Part shown: positions 16,098 through 25,478 of the stretch, piece by piece | How positions within the stretch are numbered: the first letter of the stretch is position 1 | Layout of the letters: each line of letters begins with the position of its first letter | NCBI GenBank assembly: GCA_964534565.1 | Contig: CAZHON010000002.1 | Coordinates: 62,001-126,000 of the forward strand | Direction of reading: 5' to 3' | Source of the DNA: CAZHON01 sp964534565 | Lineage (GTDB): Bacteria; Patescibacteriota; Gracilibacteria; Peribacterales; Peribacteraceae | Length of the DNA: 64,000 nt | Position numbers and translations under genes: made by a program | Notes under the pieces: generated by a model | Databases searched by the model: none | The model's input: only the letters and a program-made list of their open reading frames with translations | What the model was told of the DNA's origin: nothing

Positions 16098-18842
16098 TTA
16101 CTCTCCTTCTTTCGGTTCTTTCTTATTCTTCGGAACATAGGTTCCGTTCTTCTTTGCAAGCGCGTCGAGAATCGTTTTACTTGGAGGTGGAATGCCACCT
16201 GTTGCTTCCAACTTTTTCGTAAGCTCGGGGTACTGCTGCTTGTCGAGCTCCGTCATTTCTTCACCCAACATTTCCTTCTTGCGAATGGAATTATATTCAT
16301 TGAGCCACATCTCACGGTCGCGCCAGGCGCGGTACTGCTCAAGCGTCATTTTCTTCTCCTTCGCTTTCTTCATCTCTTCCTCTTCCTTCTCCTTATTCTT
16401 TGCCACCGTTTTGCCCGTCTTTTGGGCCTCTAAGCCCGCCGACGTCCATTTGGCGATCTTTTCCTCTACCACCGCCCTCTTCTCGCTGTAGCGCTCACGG
16501 GACATTTTGAGGAGGGTCTCAGTCTTTTGGGAGTTATGGTCCGATTGTGGAGGCGGCAATGTCGAAACAGAGAATGGTTTACTGGGTACTCCGTCGATCA
16601 TGAGGCGTGTGTAGGCGTGATACTTGGGCAGACTGAGAATATCTTTCGCGCTCACCATCTCTTCAAACTGCAGACTCATTTCTTCGGCATCATCGGAACC
16701 AATTTGGAAGCTGACGAGTGAACCGACGTTTCCGAAGATGGCGTCTTTCAGCTGCGTGGAGTTGGCGATGAGGAGCTGCCCGATGTACTGGTTCGCCATC
16801 GTGAGGGCCAAGCGGTATTTGCGTGCCTCGGACAGAATCGTAGCGAATGATGGTGTCACGAAGTTCTGGAACTCATCGACGTACAGGTAGAAGTCGCGGC
16901 GTTCGTCCTCCGGAATATCCGCACGACTCATCGCGTCGATCTGGAATTTGGTCACGAGCATGGAACCGATGAAGGACGAGGTATCTTCTCCAATGCGACC
17001 CTTCGACAATTTCACGAGAATGATTTTGCCGCTGTCCATCGCATGACGAATATCGAGAGTCGATGTCACCTGCCCCACGATGTTGCGAATGAGTGGAGTG
17101 GAGAGCAATTGACCGACTTTGTTCTGCAGAGCGGCAACGGCTTCTGTGCGGTATTTATCGGTCCAACCGGCGTATTCCACCTCCCAGAAGCTCTTTACGA
17201 GCGGATCGGTGACATGGCTGACCACCTTGGCGCGATACGCATCGTCCCCGTACATACGCAGGATTCCGAGCATTGTGGAGCCTTCGGATTCAAGAAGCGC
17301 GAGGAGAGTGTTTCGCAAGATGTGCTCCATGCGTCCGGAGAACGCTTCGGGCCACAGCTTGGTGAAGACCGACATGAGTCCGGAACAAATGAGCGGACGT
17401 TGTTCAGGATCGCGACACTCGAGAATATTGAAGGAGATGGGGAACTCGCGATCGGCAGGGTCGAACACGACAACATCGTTGCTGCGTTCGGACGGAATGA
17501 GTTCCAAAATTTTATCGACCAAGTCTCCGTGCGGGTCGATCACCGCAACTCCCTTTCCACCCATGATGTCGCTGTAGACCATGTTCTGCAAAAGCACGGA
17601 CTTTCCCATACCCGTTTTTCCGATGATGTAGACGTGGCGTCGACGGTCGTCGGGACGGATACCGAATTTGGTTCGGTGCCCATGGAAAACGGCTTCCCCA
17701 AGCACTGTAAGGTTGTTTTCTGCATCGGTAACACCCGCCGCAGGGAGGTTGATCGGGGGCTCCAATTTCTTGCTGATGACCCAGTCCAAGTTCGGTGTTT
17801 TGACAAGAAGATTCGGCAAGTGCCAGATCGTTGCGATTTCTTCTGCAGAGAGAACGAAAGGATCTTCGGTAATGCCAAGCGGCATGTGTGAAAATACTTT
17901 GGGAGCGAGTGTGTGGAACCCGTTGCTCTGCGGCAAACTGAATTGGCGGAAACTGGAACTGATCTCTGCAAGCTTCGCTGTCGCTTCGTACTCGTGACCC
18001 TTCGGTGCTATCACGCTCACGCGAATATTCACGAGGAAAAGAAGGCGATCGATTTTGTCGACGGCCCCCGAGAGTGCGTCTTCGCGATCGTGCGTGCGCA
18101 TGGCTCCGCGGTCTTCGATTTCATCGTGAACATCACTCATCCCCTTCTCGCTTCCTGCAGACATTGTGAGGGAGAGAGGCTTCAAAAACCACGTCCTGAA
18201 GCCAATAAGTAACATATCAAGCGGCTTGAACCAGACCTGTTTCCAGCCACGTGCGAAGTGAATGTCGGCAAGGAAATTACGATACGACGGCCAGTGTTTC
18301 GAAAGCCCCTTCGAGATGACCGGCAAAAACTTCAGCGCCTTGTGACGATAGTGGGACGACAGCGGACGAATGCAAATCTGCACGTGACCGCGCATGCCCG
18401 GAACGGAATAGCGAACGAGTGAAGAAGAAATTCCTGCGAGTGTATCGACGAACTGTCGACTCACTTGATCGATGAATTGAGGGTGACGCTTGATGGGGAA
18501 CACTTCGGGTTCCTCCAATTGAAGGTCAGCGCTCACAACCATCTCTCCTTCTGTCGGAGAAAATAAATCAATCGAGACATCTTCAATTTCCGCATCGGGG
18601 TACTGGGCATAACACTGACTTTCGACAAGCCCTGCGGCACGTGGCGTGCAACGAGCGAAGAGTCCGATTTTCCCCTCCGCAAAGCCAACTTCCAGGCTTA
18701 CGTCCTTGTCCTTCTTCACAAGCGAATGGAGCGCTGCGAGCGCTGATTCCATCGCGAGTGGACCGCGCATGGTGCCTGCCTGATCCGGATCAGGCATCGA
18801 GGGTCTGATACGGAGAAGTTTTGTTTGAGGAAGAGGAGACAT
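16098..18842 (-). CDS. TraG/VirD4-like type IV secretion/conjugation ATPase
   Basis: A 914-residue P-loop ATPase of the conjugation coupling-protein class. Walker A is IGKTGMGKSVLLQNMV near residue 410, followed by GKGVAVIDPHGDLVDKI, Walker B-like DFYLYVDEFQNFVT near residue 650 and LTMANQYIGQL. The N-terminal 400 residues are not typical of VirD4, with a single hydrophobic stretch at about residues 205-225. The C-terminal 150 residues are charged and probably coiled. Such solitary ATPases are frequent in CPR genomes and may drive pilus function or DNA transfer. It starts 8 nt after hrcA, so the two form an operon; no relaxase or other secretion gene is nearby. Confidence 0.85.
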   Translation of the reverse strand: MSPLPQTKLLRIRPSMPDPDQAGTMRGPLAMESALAALHSLVKKDKDVSLEVGFAEGKIGLFARCTPRAAGLVESQCYAQYPDAEIEDVSIDLFSPTEGEMVVSADLQLEEPEVFPIKRHPQFIDQVSRQFVDTLAGISSSLVRYSVPGMRGHVQICIRPLSSHYRHKALKFLPVISKGLSKHWPSYRNFLADIHFARGWKQVWFKPLDMLLIGFRTWFLKPLSLTMSAGSEKGMSDVHDEIEDRGAMRTHDREDALSGAVDKIDRLLFLVNIRVSVIAPKGHEYEATAKLAEISSSFRQFSLPQSNGFHTLAPKVFSHMPLGITEDPFVLSAEEIATIWHLPNLLVKTPNLDWVISKKLEPPINLPAAGVTDAENNLTVLGEAVFHGHRTKFGIRPDDRRRHVYIIGKTGMGKSVLLQNMVYSDIMGGKGVAVIDPHGDLVDKILELIPSERSNDVVVFDPADREFPISFNILECRDPEQRPLICSGLMSVFTKLWPEAFSGRMEHILRNTLLALLESEGSTMLGILRMYGDDAYRAKVVSHVTDPLVKSFWEVEYAGWTDKYRTEAVAALQNKVGQLLSTPLIRNIVGQVTSTLDIRHAMDSGKIILVKLSKGRIGEDTSSFIGSMLVTKFQIDAMSRADIPEDERRDFYLYVDEFQNFVTPSFATILSEARKYRLALTMANQYIGQLLIANSTQLKDAIFGNVGSLVSFQIGSDDAEEMSLQFEEMVSAKDILSLPKYHAYTRLMIDGVPSKPFSVSTLPPPQSDHNSQKTETLLKMSRERYSEKRAVVEEKIAKWTSAGLEAQKTGKTVAKNKEKEEEEMKKAKEKKMTLEQYRAWRDREMWLNEYNSIRKKEMLGEEMTELDKQQYPELTKKLEATGGIPPPSKTILDALAKKNGTYVPKNKKEPKEGE

Positions 18843-18850
18843 TGAAAGAC

Positions 18851-19564
18851 TTAAGAAGAAGATCGCAGCAAATCCGCGACGAGGTCGATTGCGACCGTGT
18901 TGTAGGCATAGTCCATGCGCATGGGACCGAGGACTCCGATGGCGCCGACGTTATCGCGCACCTTGAATCCTGTAACCATCATGCTGCAACTTTGAATCGT
19001 TGGGAGAAGATGTTCGTCGCCGATGTAACACTGCACTTCGTTGTTCAGTGTGACCTTGTCGAGAATCTTCGTGAGACGATTTTCGAGCACCTCGACGACT
19101 CCGCTCGCAAGCATTGGATCCTGCTGAAACTCCGGTTGGCGCAATGTATTAGCCAAACCGAGGAAATAGACCTGCTCCTTGTGAGGGACGGTCGCAAACG
19201 CAACGTGCGGCGTCATATGCGAAAGAAGTGCGACCGCCTCGTACACACGTTCCTGATCCTTGCGACGGAAGTACTGCTCTTTCAACTCATTGAATCGGGA
19301 ACGAACAGCGCGTTCCTGCACTGTCGGCTCCATGAATTCCTGCACATAGAGTTGGTACCCCTTGGCGGTTGGAACACGGCCTGCGGAAATATGCGGCTGC
19401 TCCAAAAATCCCTCCTCCCCCAAAAACCTCATTTCATTGCGGATTGTGGCACAGGAAAGCGAAAATACCCCGCTATCGATGATTTGCTTGCTCCCAACGG
19501 GGACAGCTGTGCGGATGAACTCGTCAATAATGGCCGTAAGAAGCTTTGCCTGGCGCGTATTCAC
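18851..19564 (-). CDS. hrcA: HrcA-type heat-shock repressor, short form
   Basis: HrcA represses chaperone operons by binding CIRCE inverted repeats. The N-terminal winged helix is well conserved: FIRTAVPVGSKQI, CATIRNEMRFLGEEGFLEQP and HISAGRVPTAKGYQLYV. The C-terminus retains VLGPMRMDYAYNTVAIDLV. At 237 residues it is about 100 shorter than typical HrcA, mostly through loss within the GAF-like central part. A perfect TATAAT lies 6 nt before the GTG start, so the message should be leaderless. No obvious CIRCE element or chaperone gene is in the window; the linked gene is the TraG-like ATPase. Confidence 0.85.
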   Translation of the reverse strand: MNTRQAKLLTAIIDEFIRTAVPVGSKQIIDSGVFSLSCATIRNEMRFLGEEGFLEQPHISAGRVPTAKGYQLYVQEFMEPTVQERAVRSRFNELKEQYFRRKDQERVYEAVALLSHMTPHVAFATVPHKEQVYFLGLANTLRQPEFQQDPMLASGVVEVLENRLTKILDKVTLNNEVQCYIGDEHLLPTIQSCSMMVTGFKVRDNVGAIGVLGPMRMDYAYNTVAIDLVADLLRSSS

Positions 19565-19617
19565 CTCTTGATTATAGCACTTTCGGCGCTTGAGTGACAG
19601 ATGGGGAAAAGAGGCAT

Positions 19618-20064
19618 TTATGCGGCTTCTTCAAGCTCTCTTGGCACTCTTTTTTCATCCTTTTGAAGCTGAGCTCCTAACATCTCGCGTGTCACATTGA
19701 GTCCGGCCTTTTTTGCGTACTCAAGGTGCCAATCGACATTCATTTCGAGTTGCTCCTGTGTGAGCACTTCATCAGGCCCTTTTGACTGCGCACGCATGAG
19801 ATAATTTTTTGCATCAACAACAAAACCCTTTCGAATCGCAGCACGATAGATCGCACATACACGCACAACTTCACTTCTTTGGCTCTCCTCAATTTCTCCG
19901 TGATTCAATTTCTCCTCCAATTGATCGACCTCATAACGAGAATGATAATGAGCCGTATACGTTGTTGCTCCTTCTCTCCTGTAATCATGAAATTGTGCGA
20001 CAGCACGTTGCACCTCAGGAATCATACTTTCGGCCGATCGAGCATCTATAGATGAGAGAATCAT
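19618..20064 (-). CDS. Orphan soluble helical protein
   Basis: A 148-residue protein without signal peptide or recognised motif. It is predicted helical and charged (YEVDQLEEKLNHGEIEESQ), with few cysteines. It lies between hrcA and rpmE on the same strand, separated by about 50 bp and 96 bp. No function can be assigned. Confidence 0.6.
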   Translation of the reverse strand: MILSSIDARSAESMIPEVQRAVAQFHDYRREGATTYTAHYHSRYEVDQLEEKLNHGEIEESQRSEVVRVCAIYRAAIRKGFVVDAKNYLMRAQSKGPDEVLTQEQLEMNVDWHLEYAKKAGLNVTREMLGAQLQKDEKRVPRELEEAA

Positions 20065-20160
20065 AGAAAAGGAGCGCTATTCTTGCAGAAGAAATCGATG
20101 AGTCAATATTCTCCGCAATCGTTTAAAAAGGAGACAGAATCAACCACCGAACCTACATGA

Positions 20161-20379
20161 TTAGTCCTTCTTTCCTGCCTTTTCCACGCGGCTCTTGAAG
20201 CGATCGATGCGGCCTCCGCGTGTCGTTGTCTGCTTCTTGCCTGTGTAGATCGGGTGGCACATGCGGCAAGTTTCAACCTGCTGCTCCTTCACCGTCGATG
20301 GAATCATGAAGACGGTTCCGCACGTTGTGCAGGTTGTTTTGGCGTCCTGATGGACCTCTGGATGGATTGCTGGCTTCAT
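20161..20379 (-). CDS. rpmE: 50S ribosomal protein bL31, zinc-binding form
   Basis: A 72-residue protein with the bL31 start MKPAIHPEVHQ. It has two CxxC pairs (CTTC and CRMC), so this is the zinc-coordinating paralogue. HPIYTGKK and the basic tail RIDRFKSRVEKA complete the family pattern. bL31 sits at the central protuberance and bridges the subunits. TATACT lies 9 nt before the ATG. gyrA ends about 50 bp further along in the upstream direction. Confidence 0.95.
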   Translation of the reverse strand: MKPAIHPEVHQDAKTTCTTCGTVFMIPSTVKEQQVETCRMCHPIYTGKKQTTTRGGRIDRFKSRVEKAGKKD

Positions 20380-20429
20380 GGGAACAGGAGTATAGGGATT
20401 TTAAGACCGTCGACAAGGGCTTTTGGGCA

Positions 20430-23066
20430 TTATTTCGCGCCCTTCTCGGCCTTTTTGCGGACTTTCTTGGCTACTTTCTCGATTGCCTCGGCTTCTTCGA
20501 ACAGTTCCACCACCTCTCCTTCGCGCTCTTCCTTGGCTGCCTCGAGCACTGCAGCCTCGGCCTCGGCATCGTGTTTCACGAAGCTCATGGTGGCGACTTT
20601 GTCACCGGAGTTGAGGCGCATCACGATCACACCTTGTGTCGCGCGACCGCGGCTTGGGATGTCAGACAACGACATGCGGATCGTCTGACCCTGTTTGCTG
20701 ATGCAAAGGATATCGCCGACTGTTCCCTCTTCGATCACACATGCTCCGATGATGTCACCTGTCTTCGTCGTCAGTTGTGCAGCCTTCACACCGCTTCCTC
20801 CGCGTCCCTGGAATCGGTATTCGGTCACGGGCGTCATCTTTCCAAGTCCGTTCTCCATCACCACAAGCAAGCTGCTCTTGGCTGCGTCGCGAACAACGTC
20901 CGCTTCGACCACCTGATCGCTCCCCTTCAGCTTGATACCGCGCACACCAGCTGCCGGGCGACCCATCTGACGAACATCGTCTTCTGGGAAGCGAATGGCC
21001 ATTCCTTTCTGCGTGAGAATGAAGATGTCGTCCTTGCCGGTCGTTGCAACAACCCACTGCAATTCATCGCCTGGTGGCAACTTCTGTGCAATGAGACCGC
21101 TGCGGCGGATGTTGTCGAATTCGCTGACAGCTGTGCGCTTCACCGTTCCCTTGTTGGTCACCATGAACAGGTTTGCCTTATCTTTCAGATCAGATGGCAA
21201 AATTGCAGTGATGCGTTCTTCGGGCTTGAGTTGGAGGAGGTTCACAATCGCCTGTCCGCGCGCAACGCGGCTGACTTGTGGAAGTTCGTAGACAGGGAAT
21301 CGGAACACGCGTCCTGTGTTCGTAAAGAACAGAAGATCGTCGTGGTTCATTGCATGCAGGAGCGACAACACTTCGTCATCGTCACGCATATCAACACCCT
21401 TCACACCCTTGCCTCCGCGGTTCTGTGCACGGAACTGCAATGGAGAAAGACGCTTCACGTAGCCACTTCTTGTGAGTGTCACAATCATTGGAGCGTTCGG
21501 GATCGTATCCTTTGCAGAGAACTCTCCTGCACCTGCAGAAACGATCGTCGTGCGGCGTGCATCGCCGTATGCTTTGCGAATTTCTTCCAACTCTGTGCGA
21601 ATGATTCCGTCGATCTTCTTTGGACTCTTCAAGATCTCTTCACACTCCTTGATGAACGCGAGCTTCTCTTTGAGTTCATCTTCGATCTTCTTGCGCTCAA
21701 GACCGGCAAGCGTCTGGAGACGCATATCCAAGATCGCCTGAGCCTGAATCTCGGTCAGTTTGAATTTCTTGATGAGCTGTTCCTTCGCAATTTCCTTCGT
21801 CTCGCTCTGGCGAATCGTCTTCACGACCTCGTCGATGTGATCGAGAGCGATGGAAAGTCCTTCCAAAATGTGTGCTCGGTCCTTGGCGCGATCGCGATCG
21901 TAGGTCGTGCGGCGAATCACCACCACGCGGCGGTGACCGACGAACACGGTCAACATTTCCTGCAAGTTCATCAGACGTGGCTGAATTCCGTCAGCCAAGG
22001 CGATCATGTTGTAGCCGAAGCTCGTTTGCAGCGGAGTGGACTGATACAACTGGTTGAGCACTTTCTGTGGGTATGCGTCCTTCTTGAGTTCGATGATCAC
22101 ACGAATACCGTCACGGTCGGATTCATCGCGGATGTCGCTAATTCCTCCGATAATTTTCTCGGTCACCAAGTGCGCCATCTGTTCAATCATTGTCGACTTG
22201 TTGACCTGGTATGGAATTTCGCTGATGCGAATGTGGTAGCGCCCGTTGTTCATTTCCTCAATCTCCGCCTTTCCGCGCATCACCACAGAACCACGTCCTG
22301 TGAGGTACGCCTGCTTGATTGCTTCTTTGTTGTAGACGATTCCTCCTGTTGGGAAATCGGGACCCTGCACAAACTTCAAAAGATCTTCGGTTGTGCAGTC
22401 GGGATTCTCGAGCAAGTGGAGTGTTGCATCCAAGACCTCACCAAGATGGTGCGGCGGAATGTTCGTAGCCATACCGACGGCGATACCGACGGAACCGTTG
22501 AGGAGCAGGTTTGGGAGTTTGCTTGGAAGCACGATTGGTTCCTTGCGAGAAGCATCGTAGTTTGGGCGGAACTCGACCGTGTCTTTATCGATGTCCTGCA
22601 ACACTTCATCCGTGATGCGGGCCATTTTCGCTTCGGTGTAACGCATGGCGGCTGCTCCGTCTCCATCGATGGAACCGAAGTTTCCTTGTCCATGGATCAA
22701 TGGATAACGCATGGAGAACGTCTGGGCCATACGGACCATCGCTTCGTACACTGGAGCATCTCCGTGTGGGTGGTACTTACCAAGCACTTCTCCTACCACT
22801 GTTGCGGACTTGCGGAATTTTGCAGAGGAGCGAAGTCCCATCTCGCTCATGGCGTACAGGATGCGGCGGTGCACCGGCTTTAGACCATCGCGTGCATCAG
22901 GAAGAGCACGACTGACGATGACACTCATCGCGTAGTCGAGGTAGCTGTCCTCCATTTCGGTCACAATCGCGCGGGGGCGAATGCGTCCGATGGATGAAAG
23001 CGTCTCACCTCCGCCGGAAGTGAGTTCTTGCTGGTCGCCGTTCGGGGTTGGTTCTTTTGTAGCCAT
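20430..23066 (-). CDS. gyrA: DNA gyrase subunit A
   Basis: Breakage-reunion subunit of gyrase, introducing negative supercoils with GyrB. The 878-residue sequence has the N-terminal DYAMSVIVSRALPDARDGLKP block, the quinolone-region segment YHPHGDAPVYEAMVRMAQ and the catalytic tyrosine in AAAMRYTEAKM. Six C-terminal beta-pinwheel repeats follow. The GyrA box is the slightly altered QNRGGKG at about residue 545, still supporting a gyrase rather than topoisomerase IV role. The tail is acidic then basic. The likely promoter is TATCAT about 20 nt before the ATG. An intrinsic terminator on the same strand lies just upstream of this promoter. Confidence 0.96.
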   Translation of the reverse strand: MATKEPTPNGDQQELTSGGGETLSSIGRIRPRAIVTEMEDSYLDYAMSVIVSRALPDARDGLKPVHRRILYAMSEMGLRSSAKFRKSATVVGEVLGKYHPHGDAPVYEAMVRMAQTFSMRYPLIHGQGNFGSIDGDGAAAMRYTEAKMARITDEVLQDIDKDTVEFRPNYDASRKEPIVLPSKLPNLLLNGSVGIAVGMATNIPPHHLGEVLDATLHLLENPDCTTEDLLKFVQGPDFPTGGIVYNKEAIKQAYLTGRGSVVMRGKAEIEEMNNGRYHIRISEIPYQVNKSTMIEQMAHLVTEKIIGGISDIRDESDRDGIRVIIELKKDAYPQKVLNQLYQSTPLQTSFGYNMIALADGIQPRLMNLQEMLTVFVGHRRVVVIRRTTYDRDRAKDRAHILEGLSIALDHIDEVVKTIRQSETKEIAKEQLIKKFKLTEIQAQAILDMRLQTLAGLERKKIEDELKEKLAFIKECEEILKSPKKIDGIIRTELEEIRKAYGDARRTTIVSAGAGEFSAKDTIPNAPMIVTLTRSGYVKRLSPLQFRAQNRGGKGVKGVDMRDDDEVLSLLHAMNHDDLLFFTNTGRVFRFPVYELPQVSRVARGQAIVNLLQLKPEERITAILPSDLKDKANLFMVTNKGTVKRTAVSEFDNIRRSGLIAQKLPPGDELQWVVATTGKDDIFILTQKGMAIRFPEDDVRQMGRPAAGVRGIKLKGSDQVVEADVVRDAAKSSLLVVMENGLGKMTPVTEYRFQGRGGSGVKAAQLTTKTGDIIGACVIEEGTVGDILCISKQGQTIRMSLSDIPSRGRATQGVIVMRLNSGDKVATMSFVKHDAEAEAAVLEAAKEEREGEVVELFEEAEAIEKVAKKVRKKAEKGAK

Positions 23067-23171
23067 AGGAAAATGCGTCGCGAGGGATGATAGCGGAAAG
23101 TTGAAGAGAGGAAAGAAGAGATCGTAAAAACGTCCATCTCAAACGAACAATGCCCTAAAGGCTCTTGAAAT

Positions 23172-23210
23172 AAAAAAGGGGACGTGGCGGAGGATTGGTG
23201 CCACGTCCCC
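23172..23210 (-). terminator. Strong minus-strand terminator upstream of gyrA
   Basis: An 11-bp perfect stem GGGGACGTGGC/GCCACGTCCCC is followed on the minus strand by TTTTTTATTT. No minus-strand gene lies immediately upstream, because rsmI runs the other way. It therefore ends either an unannotated short transcript or a gyrA leader. Confidence 0.85.
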
Positions 23211-23319
23211 AACGGTACCGTCTCACCCACCCTGAATGAGTGAAGACAACTTCACACTCTACGCGTTTAAATGCAGAAAACAATCGCTTTTCTTGGCTTC
23301 CTTCTGCTACTCTCCCCTC

Positions 23320-23991
23320 GTGCTCTCGGTCCTCGCAACCCCCATCGGCAACCTCGGCGACATCACACTTCGAGCAATCGAGACGCTCAAAAACTGTACG
23401 GCAATCATCTGCGAGGACACGCGCGTCACGGGACTGCTCTTGCAGCACCTCAACCTTCCGAAGAAAGAACTCATCTCGTTCCACGGCTACAGCGACCAAC
23501 GAAAGCTGGATGGAATTATCGAGAGACTTCAAAAGGAGGAACATATGGTGTTGGTCAGTGACGCAGGAACTCCGGGTATCAGCGACCCGGGGTATGCCGT
23601 TGTGTCCAAAGCACGTGACGCAGGAATCACCATTGAAGCGATCCCGGGTGCCTCTGCCGTGGTGGCTGCGCTCTCCATCAGCGGCCTTCCGATCAACCAC
23701 TTCTTATACCTGGGATTCCTGCCACTGAAGAAAGGACGACAGACACTCCTCAAAACATTCGCAGTGAAAGAAGAGACGATCGTGTTCTACGAGTCGGTGC
23801 ATCGCATTGAAAAAACGCTCTGTGAACTCAACGAGTACCTGGCATCGCAACCCACCCGCGCCGTCGTGATTGCACGGGAGCTCACCAAAATGCATGAGGA
23901 AATTGTCGCCACGACCGTGGAGCAGTTACCGGACGTTGCCAAAAAAATCACAAAAAAGGGCGAGTTTGTCATCATGATCGGGCCGGAATAA
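23320..23991 (+). CDS. rsmI: 16S rRNA 2'-O-methyltransferase RsmI
   Basis: SAM-dependent tetrapyrrole-methylase-fold enzyme that 2'-O-methylates C1402 of 16S rRNA. Starting at GTG 23320 gives the canonical N-terminus MLSVLATPIGNLGDITLRA. The other hallmarks are CTAIICEDTRVTGLLL, ISFHGYSDQRKLDGII, VSDAGTPGISDPGY and the IPGASAVVAALSISGLP block. The 223-residue length lacks the long C-terminal extension of some homologues. TACTCT lies exactly 6 nt before the GTG, which decides the start over the upstream in-frame ATG at 23236 and predicts a leaderless mRNA. Confidence 0.94.
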   Translation: MLSVLATPIGNLGDITLRAIETLKNCTAIICEDTRVTGLLLQHLNLPKKELISFHGYSDQRKLDGIIERLQKEEHMVLVSDAGTPGISDPGYAVVSKARDAGITIEAIPGASAVVAALSISGLPINHFLYLGFLPLKKGRQTLLKTFAVKEETIVFYESVHRIEKTLCELNEYLASQPTRAVVIARELTKMHEEIVATTVEQLPDVAKKITKKGEFVIMIGPE

Positions 23992-24053
23992 AAGATTCTG
24001 TGTAAGTATTGCGAAGGTGGCACGTCATGGGGTGCACTTTCCCCCCTTCTCTC

Positions 24054-24731
24054 ATGCGTGTTTCATTTTTTACCAAGACAGCGTTGACGCTTGGACTGCT
24101 TGCTCAAGCGGTTCCTGCACTCGCTTCTCCATCGGCCTTCACAGCGAAGGAATTCAGTGATGTTCCAACATCGAGCACTCACTACGACGCAATCGAATAC
24201 TTGCGCCAGCAGAACATCGTCAAAGGATACGAAGACGGAACCTTCAAGCCGAACGAACTCATCAACCGAGCCGAGTTCGCTCAGCTGTTCACAAACCCTT
24301 TCTTCCTCACGGGTTCCCGTGTGAATGACTGTGTGAAGAAAGAGACTTCCACCGGTTCCTCCATCGTCTTCTTCCCAGACGTGAAAAAGACCGCGTGGTA
24401 CGCCGATGCGATCTGCGCTGCAAAAGTAAGCAGCTTGATCAACGGATACGCTGACGGCTACTACCGCCCAGAACAGCGCATCATCGTTGCAGAAGCCGCA
24501 AAAATTGCCGCTCGCGTGTTCGCAATCGATGTCCGTCGTGACGAAGCCGGAGACCCAAAGTGGTACACGATTTACATCAAGGAACTCGGAGGCAGCCGCA
24601 ATGCAATCCCTTCTTCCATTCACTCCATCACGCAGGAAATGACGCGCGGCGAAATGGCTGAAATGCTCTACCGTCTCAAGACACAGAAGACCGACGGAGC
24701 AGCAACATCATGGCAGGCATTGTTGAACTAA
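24054..24731 (+). CDS. Exported SLH-domain protein
   Basis: A 225-residue secreted protein. The signal peptide is MRVSFFTKTALTLGLLAQAVPALASPSA. At least two S-layer homology modules follow: one with FSDVPTSSTHYDAIEYL, IVKGYEDGTFKPNELINRAE, and a second with FFPDVKKTAWYADAI, LINGYADGYYRPEQRI. A third, degenerate module may form the C-terminus. SLH modules bind secondary cell-wall polymers, so the protein is probably held at the cell surface. The leader is pyrimidine-rich (CCCCCCTTCTCTC). A terminator follows directly. Confidence 0.9.
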   Translation: MRVSFFTKTALTLGLLAQAVPALASPSAFTAKEFSDVPTSSTHYDAIEYLRQQNIVKGYEDGTFKPNELINRAEFAQLFTNPFFLTGSRVNDCVKKETSTGSSIVFFPDVKKTAWYADAICAAKVSSLINGYADGYYRPEQRIIVAEAAKIAARVFAIDVRRDEAGDPKWYTIYIKELGGSRNAIPSSIHSITQEMTRGEMAEMLYRLKTQKTDGAATSWQALLN

Positions 24732-24752
24732 TCACAAACGAGATTCGAAAAG

Positions 24753-24789
24753 CGTGTCATCCTTGAGAGACTGGGGTGACACGTTTTTT
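24753..24789 (+). terminator. Intrinsic terminator after the SLH gene
   Basis: Stem CGTGTCA/TGACACG followed by six T residues. Confidence 0.85.
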
Positions 24790-24884
24790 ATTGTTCTAAG
24801 AGTTCTCGCTCCGCTCGAACTGACATACTAAATTGCCGCTAAAATCATGCGCACTATGATTCGAATCCTGCTATCGTAGGAACC

Positions 24885-25472
24885 ATGATTGGAAGTCTCC
24901 GCGGTACTGTCGCTCGGCTTGATCTCGGAGAGGTTCTGATAGACGTTCATGGAGTCGGATACTTGGTGCATACGCCGCTTTCGGTGTGGGAAGAATTGCC
25001 GGAGAAAAAAGAAGTGCTGCTCTGGACCTCCACCTACGTTCGCGAGGATCGCTTGGATTTGTTCGGATTCACCGATAAAGCAACGCGTTTATTGTTTGAA
25101 GAGCTGCTGGGTCACCAGGGAATCGGCCCAAAAATGGCACTCGAAATTTGCGGAGTGCCACGGTCGCTGCTGACGCAAGCGATGGACATGAACGACCCGT
25201 CGCTGCTGACATCGATCAAGGGAATCGGGCGCAAGACGGCGGAGAAGGTACTCATCGAACTCAAGGCGCTTGCAGAGAAATATCCTCACCTGTTTGCAAC
25301 AGGAACAGGAAAAACAGCTGCAGATGGAAACGCATCATTCGATCGCGATGCCATCGCCGCACTGACGCAACTTGGGTACACAACGCCGGACGTGATGGAA
25401 ATTTTGCGAGGACTCCCCAAAGATTTAAAGACCACCGAAGAGCGTGTCACTGCCGCTCTACGCTCCCTCTAA
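24885..25472 (+). CDS. ruvA: Holliday junction helicase subunit RuvA
   Basis: RuvA tetramers bind four-way junctions and load RuvB for branch migration. Domain I has MIGSLRGTVARLDLGEVLIDVHGVGY. Domain II has the tandem helix-hairpin-helix motifs HQGIGPKMALEI and IKGIGRKTAEKVLIEL. Domain III is a short UBA-like C-terminus with AIAALTQLGYTTPDVMEIL. The 195-residue length is normal. ruvB and ruvC are not adjacent. It ends 6 nt before pgi. Identification is secure. Confidence 0.96.
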   Translation: MIGSLRGTVARLDLGEVLIDVHGVGYLVHTPLSVWEELPEKKEVLLWTSTYVREDRLDLFGFTDKATRLLFEELLGHQGIGPKMALEICGVPRSLLTQAMDMNDPSLLTSIKGIGRKTAEKVLIELKALAEKYPHLFATGTGKTAADGNASFDRDAIAALTQLGYTTPDVMEILRGLPKDLKTTEERVTAALRSL

Positions 25473-25478
25473 CTTCGT

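Noticed and set aside
20325..22883. Very long open frame on the plus strand opposite gyrA
   Set aside because: It is the complement of gyrA, with implausible composition (runs of His, Cys and Arg) and no start context. gyrA explains the region fully.
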